7,804 nt of DNA from assembly GCA_946537565.1 (NCBI GenBank), contig CAMNFW010000094.1:1-7804 (forward strand), in the 5' to 3' direction. Under the pieces are notes generated by a model. It did not search any database and had not been told where the DNA came from. It saw only the letters and a program-made list of their open reading frames with translations. Shown here piece after piece: positions 1 through 5,150 of this stretch (position 1 is the first letter of the stretch; each line of letters begins with the position of its first letter). Made by a program: the position numbers and the translations under genes. The DNA comes from an uncultured Ruminococcus sp. Lineage in GTDB: Bacteria; Bacillota; Clostridia; Oscillospirales; Ruminococcaceae.

Positions 1-149
1 CTAAAAAAACAGAGCCATGAATTGCTTCAAAGTGAGAGCAGTATCTTTAAAGATCGGTGTCTAAAGATTTAATTTGAACAGGCATGGACTTTGTATAAAT
101 TTAACAATTTACAGGGCGTTTTTTCTGCATATCTGCGGTCAGTTTTCTG
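1..149. other. Non-coding leader region, little content
   Basis: I see no supported gene in this stretch on either strand. The only structure I noticed is a perfect 12-bp palindrome at 43-54 (ATCTTTAAAGAT), with AAAGAT present again at 64-69. The palindrome is AT-rich, so it is weak evidence for an operator. The end of an upstream gene is not visible, so that gene must stop outside the window. Confidence 0.4.
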
Positions 150-179
150 TTGACTGTGCTAATAATAAAATGTTATAAT
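150..179 (+). promoter_or_regulatory. Sigma-A promoter with extended -10 for the HD-GYP gene
   Basis: A -35 box TTGACT (150-155) is followed after 18 bases by a perfect -10 box TATAAT (174-179). A TG sits one base upstream of the -10 (171-172), which makes an extended -10. Transcription should start near 186, giving a leader of about 50 nt that includes a run of eight T (189-196) without a preceding hairpin. It is the only strong promoter seen in front of the HD-GYP gene. Confidence 0.8.
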
Positions 180-219
180 AGTAATAGCTTTTTTTTCAGA
201 GTATTGCACAGAATATTCA

Positions 220-227
220 TAAGGAAG
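220..227 (+). promoter_or_regulatory. Ribosome binding site that decides the start of the HD-GYP gene
   Basis: TAAGGAAG, continuing as TGAT to base 231, matches the anti-Shine-Dalgarno complement TAAGGAGGTGAT with one mismatch. Three candidate starts follow: GTG at 227, ATG at 230 and GTG at 236. Only the GTG at 236 lies at a normal distance, 8 bases after the GGAAG core. The ATG at 230 is 2 bases away and the GTG at 227 overlaps the site. I therefore favour the GTG at 236. Confidence 0.65.
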
Positions 228-235
228 TGATGTGT

Positions 236-2389
236 GTGGAAAACAATACAGATAATGATATTGTACATATTGACCGTCTGACTATAAGAAAGAAAAATTT
301 CAGGGCACTTTTATGCTGTGCTGCCGGAATTGCCTTAAACCTTATATTTACATATATTGCCGGACTTACTGGCTATCCCATATATCTTGATACGATCGGA
401 ACAGTTCTTTCAGCATCTTTGGGCGGATTTCTTCCGGGAATAATCGTAGGACTTGCGACAAATTTCATAAAAGGAGTAAGTGATGTTTCCTCGATCTATT
501 ACGGAGTGCTTAATGTATTCATCGCCTTGTGTGCGGCATCTTTTGCCAAGAGGGGAATGTTCAGGAAACCTCATAAGATACTGCTGAGTATAATAGTATT
601 CACGTTGATAGGCGGCGGCATAGGCACATTAGTCCCGTGGTTTCTGGACGGAGTTGTGTTTGAAGCAGAGACCTTTGCGGCTAAGATCTACAGCACAGGA
701 CATTTCAGCCTTGCAGTGTCACAGCTTTTAGCAAATCTTATAACAGATTTTATTGATAAGGCAATATCAATGACAGTTGTGCTGATAATAATCAGATTCC
801 TGCCGGATAATATCAAGGCTATGTTCCGCATTGCCGACTGGAAACAGACTCCGCTTTCAGATGACGAGACCAAGGCTGCAAGACATATAAGCTGCCGGAA
901 TCTTTCTATCCAGACTAAAATACTTCTTGTTCTTACTGCTGCGCTGTTGGCAATAGCTGTTGCAGCAACCAGCATAAGCATGGTAATTTACCGTAATACA
1001 GCCATACAAGATCACATAAAGCTGGCTAACGGCGTAACCAATCTGACTGCCGGTGTTCTGACCGGAAAGCCTATAGATAAATTCATTGAGGAGGGTGAAA
1101 AGGCTGAAGGCTATACCGAGATAGAGGAAATGCTTTACAGCTTCCGGGAGAGTACCCAGGACATAGAGTATGTTTATGTATATAAGATAATGGAGGACGG
1201 CTGTCATGTTGTCTTTGATCTTGACACCGATGAAATTGAAGGCTCCAAGCCAGGCGATGTAGTACCTTTTGATCCGACCTTTGAAGAATACCTGCCTGCC
1301 TTGCTTGCCGGAGAGAGTATCGAGCCTGTTATATCAGATGATTCATATGGCTGGCTGCTGACGGTGTATCAGCCGGTTTACGACAAATCCGGCAACTGTT
1401 TATGCTATGCGGCAGCAGATGTTTCAATGGATCAGATAACTGCCAACGAGAGAAGCTTTCTTGTAGAAATGCTGGCGCTGTTCTTAGGCTTTCTGATACT
1501 GATAATAGCGATTGTATGGGAGCTTATGGAGTATGATATGATACTTCCGATAAACTCAATATCCATAAGAGCAGGAGCATTTGCATATAACAGTGAGAAA
1601 GCCCGTGAAAGCAGTGTTGAGAAGATAAAGGAGCTGAATATACATACAGGTGACGAGGTAGAAAACCTTTATAAAGCTATTGTAAAGACCTCTGAGGACA
1701 GTATAAAATACGTTGCCGATCTTCAGGAAAAGACTGAAATGATCGCAAGAATGCAGAAGGCTCTTATCATGGTGCTGGCTGACATTGTTGAGAGCCGTGA
1801 CAAAAACACCGGAGATCATGTAAGAAAAACTGCTGCATATGTTGAGATAATCCTTCGTCAGATGAAAAAGGACGGTATGTATCCGGAGCTGCTGACAGAA
1901 GATTTTATACAGGACGTTGTAAACTCTGCACCTCTTCATGATATCGGAAAGATAACGATTCCTGATGCTATTCTCAATAAACCCGGCAGACTTGATGACA
2001 ATGAGTATACTATTATGAAAAACCATGCCAAGGCTGGCAGTGATATAATAGGAAAGGCGATAGAGCTTGTACCGGATTCAGGTTATCTTAATGAAGCGAG
2101 GGTGCTTGCGGAATTCCACCACGAGAAGTGGAACGGAACAGGCTATCCCAATGGGATTTCCGGTGAGGATATTCCACTTTCAGCAAGAGTAATGGCAGTT
2201 GCAGACGTGTTTGATGCGCTTGTATCAAAGCGAAGCTATAAAGAGCCGTTTTCAATTGAAAAGGCAATGGACATAATCCGGGAGGGAGCAGGAACTCACT
2301 TCGACCCGAATGTGGCAGAAGCCTTTTTCCGGGCAGAGCCGGAAGTCCGTCAGGTTTCTGAGCGGTTTGAACACATGAACTATTTTTAA
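236..2389 (+). CDS. Membrane-bound HD-GYP c-di-GMP phosphodiesterase with two sensory modules
   Basis: Predicted to hydrolyse cyclic-di-GMP on the cytoplasmic side of the membrane. It has 717 aa from the GTG start; residue numbers here count from an alternative GTG at 227 (subtract 3). Residues 28-192 form about six membrane segments resembling an ECF-transporter S-component-like sensor, with DTIGT at 55-59 and GGFLPG at 66-71. A seventh helix (231-255) and an eighth (412-434) enclose an extracytoplasmic region of about 155 aa that looks Cache-like (for example YVYVYK, 315-320). A HAMP-like and coiled-coil linker (440-515) follows. The C-terminal HD-GYP domain (about 513-705) keeps the expected metal and signature residues: E522, H531, HD 571-572, H600, HH 631-632, GTGYP 637-641 and D660. 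Catalytic activity is therefore likely. The HD-GYP call is secure; both sensory domain names are inferred from pattern, and the ligands are unknown. The gene is monocistronic, with its own promoter and terminator. Confidence 0.93.
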   Translation: MENNTDNDIVHIDRLTIRKKNFRALLCCAAGIALNLIFTYIAGLTGYPIYLDTIGTVLSASLGGFLPGIIVGLATNFIKGVSDVSSIYYGVLNVFIALCAASFAKRGMFRKPHKILLSIIVFTLIGGGIGTLVPWFLDGVVFEAETFAAKIYSTGHFSLAVSQLLANLITDFIDKAISMTVVLIIIRFLPDNIKAMFRIADWKQTPLSDDETKAARHISCRNLSIQTKILLVLTAALLAIAVAATSISMVIYRNTAIQDHIKLANGVTNLTAGVLTGKPIDKFIEEGEKAEGYTEIEEMLYSFRESTQDIEYVYVYKIMEDGCHVVFDLDTDEIEGSKPGDVVPFDPTFEEYLPALLAGESIEPVISDDSYGWLLTVYQPVYDKSGNCLCYAAADVSMDQITANERSFLVEMLALFLGFLILIIAIVWELMEYDMILPINSISIRAGAFAYNSEKARESSVEKIKELNIHTGDEVENLYKAIVKTSEDSIKYVADLQEKTEMIARMQKALIMVLADIVESRDKNTGDHVRKTAAYVEIILRQMKKDGMYPELLTEDFIQDVVNSAPLHDIGKITIPDAILNKPGRLDDNEYTIMKNHAKAGSDIIGKAIELVPDSGYLNEARVLAEFHHEKWNGTGYPNGISGEDIPLSARVMAVADVFDALVSKRSYKEPFSIEKAMDIIREGAGTHFDPNVAEAFFRAEPEVRQVSERFEHMNYF

Positions 2390-2393
2390 TAAG

Positions 2394-2427
2394 AAAGAGC
2401 ACTGATTTTCTGTCAGTGCTCTTTTTA
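2394..2427. terminator. Rho-independent terminator shared by two convergent genes
   Basis: A perfect 12-bp stem (2394-2405 with 2413-2424, AAAGAGCACTGA) closes a 7-base loop. On the plus strand the stem runs into five T (2422-2426), starting 4 bases after the HD-GYP stop codon. Read on the minus strand, the same stem ends in TTTCTTATT, a weaker U-rich tail, and lies about 50 bases past the stop of the convergent lipoprotein gene. No other terminator is visible between the two genes, so it probably works in both directions, more strongly for the plus strand. Confidence 0.88.
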
Positions 2428-2477
2428 TATCATGTTCAGTAATTGTAATGCAGTGGCTGACGGGGATTTTCCGGGTG

Positions 2478-4796
2478 TTATGACTGTTCACTCAAGTATA
2501 ATGAAGCTCTGTTCTGGATCATGGCAGCGCATTCTTCTGGGGTGCAGTCGCCGGCAGCAAGCTTTGTATACTCTTCTTTTACGATATCGTAGAGTTTCTG
2601 GTCATGATCGGAGAGTCTGTCGCAGCTCATGATAAAGTCATAGATGTACTGATAATCCTCATCGGAGATATACATGACTTTATAGTCCTTGTCCTCTATC
2701 CAGGTATGTTTGAAGTCGCCGTAATTCTGTTCGGGGTCGATCTGGACCTGGAACTCATTTTCACGGAGAGCCTTAAGGTCTTCTTCAAAATTTTTCTTGC
2801 TGCTGCCGAAGTTAAATGAAGTCTGCAAGTAATTTCTCTGGGTGTCACCGTCCATAACGAAATTGAAAAATTCCCAGCCGCCTTCGGGATTTGGTGAATT
2901 GTTCAGGAGAGCGAAGTTAAAGGCATTAGCAGTCGTGATAGTACCGTGACCGTCGCCGGGCGGAGTTAAGAAAGTGAAGCTGCTGTCAGTAAAGAGACCA
3001 AAACTAATTGGATAATTTACAAAATCATTGAGATAATGAAAGCTGCACATTTCATTCAGCAGAGCTTTTTTTCTGTAAAGATCGAGGGTAGTCTCGTGGT
3101 ATTCATCGCTGTTGCCGTCAACAACGTTATTTTCCCATTCTATAGGTTCATTCAGCTCCAGCTCACTGCAAAAATGAAGCAGATGAAGAAATTCATCACT
3201 GTCGAAATTGCAGGTATAGTTATCATAATCTACCCAGGCACCGATACTATCATTGACCAGCCTGTCAAAAACACCTTCACGTCTTGTAAAATATGAATTC
3301 TGGGAACCCAGGTGCATACCTTCCGGCAAATTTTCGGCAAAGCTGAAAAAATCTTCATAGCTCCAGTGAGTGAAGTCACGGCTGATGACATCTCTGTTAG
3401 CCATAAAAGCATCAATGTTGAAGACCATAGGCAGAGCGTAAAGACCATCTTTATACTCATAGGCAGCGAGGACGTTGTCCATAATATCTTCCGGCTTAAC
3501 ATCATCATGAGCAGCCATTTCCTTGTACAAGTCCTTGAAAGCGCCTAAATTAGCGTAACGGTACATAGTGGTGGAATCATGGAATGAGTAAACGTCAGGA
3601 GCATCACCGGCAAGCACGTCCAGCTTAAGATTATCGGTATCGTGATACGATCTGACTTCAACTTTGTAATTGTCATTTTTCTTATTGAAGAGCATAGCAA
3701 GCTCTTTGGCATTATCGTCGTACTCAGAACCGAGGATAATAGTATCTTTGTTTTCAACATAATCATCGGGGCGAACGGTGAGCAGGCTGAAAAACATACC
3801 TGAACCGGAAGACTGATCATCACCCATTATAACGAACTGTCCCTCACCGGCATAAGCAGCATACCAGATACCATTAGGGCTGATATTTGAATCAGTAAAG
3901 TCCACTATCTGGATAAACTCATCTTTGAAGGTGAGACCGTATATTCCCTCATTCATTACCATGAAAGCCTTGAAATCGCCCTGACCGGTGAAAACAGCAC
4001 CAGTCCGGAATATGTAGTCTCCGTATTCAGTAAGATCATTTTCATCAACATCAAAATCTGTACCTTCGATATACTTATAACCCTTCCAGCAGCCTGCGAT
4101 GAGCCTGCCCTCGGAATCATAGCCAAAAGCCGGCTGACTTGTGCCGGAGCATTCCTTAGCATCTGAAATGGAGCCGGAGCTGTCGATAATGATATTTGTG
4201 TCCACGGTGGAGATAATATAGCTTTCGTCAACAGCGTAGAAGCTGTTGTAGAAGCCGAAGCCATACTGGATATAATCATCGAGTCCGTCAATAGTTATCT
4301 GTCCGATAAGCTCACCTTCCGGACTGAAATTGTAAATGCTCCTTTCGACATCAGCGTTTTTGAAGCGGGTGTCCATATCCGGGATAGTGACATCGACCTT
4401 TGCAGTTTCTATAAACAGAGAAATAGTTCCGTCAGGTTTGACATCAGCATAGACGCTGCTGATATTTTCGATCGGCTCAGTGAGACTGATAGTCCGGGTC
4501 GGATTCATGTCTTTGTCATAGCAAATGACCTTTAAGGAATCATCATTAGTCCGGTAAATATAGCGCACCTCACCGCTATAGTAATACAGACCGAGACGGG
4601 ATTCGTTGTCTTCCGGAAATTTGATATCAGTCTGCTTGTATTTCAGCTGAGTAATTGTGACAGAGGGTGGATCGTTTACAGATCCGGAGCTGTTGTTATC
4701 TGAAGAGCCGTCAGAGTCAGCCTTAGGTTTTGAGCTGCACGAAACGGCAGACATCAGTAAAGCTAAAGAAGCTGCCGCCGCAATGAGCTTTTTCAT
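2478..4796 (-). CDS. Solute-binding lipoprotein with a large beta-rich N-terminal domain
   Basis: A 772-aa lipoprotein expected on the outer face of the membrane. A signal peptide (1-19) ends in lipobox A-V-S-C with C20 as the lipidated residue, followed by a Ser/Asp/Asn-rich linker to about 45. Residues 48-345 are beta-strand rich, with loosely repeated strand-turn units such as SPEGELIGQI (158-167) and DSEGRLIAG (227-235), suggesting a propeller-like fold. Residues 350-770 look like an extracellular solute-binding protein family 1 domain: a first strand at TIILGS (352-357), LAGDAPDVYSF (395-405) and YKDGLYALP (448-456). Family 1 proteins usually bind sugars or oligosaccharides for ABC importers and are about 400-450 aa, so this one carries roughly 300 extra residues. 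No permease or ATPase gene is in the window. The start is firm: AAAGGAGG at 4805-4812, 8 bases upstream of the ATG. The ligand is unknown; a role as a sensor partner is inference. Confidence 0.88.
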   Translation of the reverse strand: MKKLIAAAASLALLMSAVSCSSKPKADSDGSSDNNSSGSVNDPPSVTITQLKYKQTDIKFPEDNESRLGLYYYSGEVRYIYRTNDDSLKVICYDKDMNPTRTISLTEPIENISSVYADVKPDGTISLFIETAKVDVTIPDMDTRFKNADVERSIYNFSPEGELIGQITIDGLDDYIQYGFGFYNSFYAVDESYIISTVDTNIIIDSSGSISDAKECSGTSQPAFGYDSEGRLIAGCWKGYKYIEGTDFDVDENDLTEYGDYIFRTGAVFTGQGDFKAFMVMNEGIYGLTFKDEFIQIVDFTDSNISPNGIWYAAYAGEGQFVIMGDDQSSGSGMFFSLLTVRPDDYVENKDTIILGSEYDDNAKELAMLFNKKNDNYKVEVRSYHDTDNLKLDVLAGDAPDVYSFHDSTTMYRYANLGAFKDLYKEMAAHDDVKPEDIMDNVLAAYEYKDGLYALPMVFNIDAFMANRDVISRDFTHWSYEDFFSFAENLPEGMHLGSQNSYFTRREGVFDRLVNDSIGAWVDYDNYTCNFDSDEFLHLLHFCSELELNEPIEWENNVVDGNSDEYHETTLDLYRKKALLNEMCSFHYLNDFVNYPISFGLFTDSSFTFLTPPGDGHGTITTANAFNFALLNNSPNPEGGWEFFNFVMDGDTQRNYLQTSFNFGSSKKNFEEDLKALRENEFQVQIDPEQNYGDFKHTWIEDKDYKVMYISDEDYQYIYDFIMSCDRLSDHDQKLYDIVKEEYTKLAAGDCTPEECAAMIQNRASLYLSEQS

Positions 4797-4836
4797 AATA
4801 AAAGCCTCCTTTGTTACAGAATATTATTAAATATTT

Positions 4837-4867
4837 TGACAATCGGTTCTGTTTGAATTGTCAGAAC
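4837..4867. repeat. Two overlapping inverted repeats upstream of the lipoprotein gene
   Basis: The first repeat is TGACAAT (4837-4843) paired with ATTGTCA (4857-4863), with 13 bases between the arms. The second is GTTCTG (4846-4851) paired with CAGAAC (4862-4867), with 10 bases between. They share bases and cannot form as hairpins together. They lie 41-71 bases upstream of the lipoprotein start codon, where an operator or an early leader structure would be expected. Function is inferred from position only. Confidence 0.45.
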
Positions 4868-4876
4868 ATTGAATTA

Positions 4877-4929
4877 TGAAGCCAGGCTGGAGTATGAATA
4901 TGATATTAAAGAATGATCAACTGGCTTCA
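4877..4929. repeat. 9-bp inverted repeat with 35-base spacing
   Basis: TGAAGCCAG (4877-4885) is the exact reverse complement of CTGGCTTCA (4921-4929). The left arm continues into a second small palindrome, CCAGGCTGG (4882-4890). The arms are more GC-rich than the AT-rich surroundings, which argues mildly against chance. It could be a pair of half-sites for a DNA-binding protein or, if transcription starts upstream of it on the minus strand, a leader hairpin of the lipoprotein mRNA. Confidence 0.4.
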
Positions 4930-5075
4930 ATGCTCTTATCACTTTTATCTGATATACAGTGATTTTAAAAGCACAAAAAGACGAAATACTTTTCAGTTTT
5001 GTATAACTGCACAAAAAAACAGCGCTGTCATTGTTTATAATACTGTATATCTGGAAAATTCGGCAAAAATGCTAC

Positions 5076-5104
5076 TTGACAATAATAGTGGTGTATGATA
5101 GAAT
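5076..5104 (+). promoter_or_regulatory. Strong sigma-A promoter with extended -10 for the EAL gene
   Basis: A consensus -35 TTGACA (5076-5081) is separated by the ideal 17 bases from -10 TAGAAT (5099-5104, five of six consensus bases). TG at 5096-5097 gives an extended -10. Transcription should begin at about 5111, leaving a short leader of about 40 nt that starts almost directly with a GC-rich hairpin. No other promoter is seen before the EAL gene or between it and the following small gene, so this one probably serves both. Confidence 0.85.
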
Positions 5105-5113
5105 TTAATTATA

Positions 5114-5135
5114 CTGCGGTGATTCTGCGCCGCAG
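5114..5135 (+). promoter_or_regulatory. GC-rich hairpin at the 5' end of the EAL transcript
   Basis: CTGCGG (5114-5119) pairs with CCGCAG (5130-5135) around a 10-base loop. It begins within a few bases of the predicted transcription start and ends just before the ribosome binding site (GAAGGG, 5138-5143), which it leaves free. It could protect the 5' end of the mRNA or act as a DNA operator at the start site. No terminator T-run follows, so it is not an attenuator. Confidence 0.5.
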
Positions 5136-5150
5136 CAGAAGGGTGATCAT

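Larger units (their letters stand above)
4797..5075. other. Divergent intergenic region with inverted repeats, no gene
   Basis: This is most of the 354-bp gap between the divergent lipoprotein and EAL genes. It holds the lipoprotein ribosome binding site (4805-4812), two overlapping inverted repeats near 4837-4867, a 9-bp inverted repeat with 35-base spacing (4877-4929) and a 10-bp palindrome (5019-5028). I found no convincing sigma-A promoter facing the lipoprotein gene. The best minus-strand candidate, TTGTCA at 4837-4842 (complement), has only a poor -10 at usable spacing. An activator-dependent or alternative-sigma promoter is possible. I also saw no c-di-GMP riboswitch of either class. 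Confidence 0.5.

Noticed and set aside
74..99. Second upstream promoter TTGAAC / TATAAA
   Set aside because: The spacing is only 14 bases, too short for a normal sigma-A promoter, and the promoter at 150-179 is much better.
186..200. T-run at 189-196 as a terminator or attenuator before the HD-GYP gene
   Set aside because: No stable GC-rich stem precedes the T-run, so intrinsic termination is not supported.
1556..2026. Minus-strand open frame of 156 codons opposite the HD-GYP domain
   Set aside because: The plus strand here encodes conserved HD-GYP motifs; the antisense frame has no ribosome binding site and no recognisable domain.
2432..2632. Plus-strand open frame of 66 codons antisense to the end of the lipoprotein gene
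   Set aside because: It overlaps the well-supported solute-binding gene on the other strand and has no convincing ribosome binding site; it is a shadow frame.
3956..4291. Minus-strand open frame of 111 codons inside the lipoprotein gene
   Set aside because: It lies in another frame of the real gene and its Ser/Met/Leu-rich protein is typical of an out-of-frame reading.
4913..5098. Plus-strand open frame of 61 codons in the divergent intergenic region
   Set aside because: It has no ribosome binding site, its predicted protein is of low-quality composition, and its end overlaps the strong EAL promoter, reaching almost to the -10 box.
4797..5150. Possible c-di-GMP riboswitch (GEMM-I or class II) before a c-di-GMP enzyme gene
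   Set aside because: I looked for the conserved GEMM-type core in the leaders before 236 and 5151 and did not see it; the EAL leader of about 40 nt is also too short for either class.
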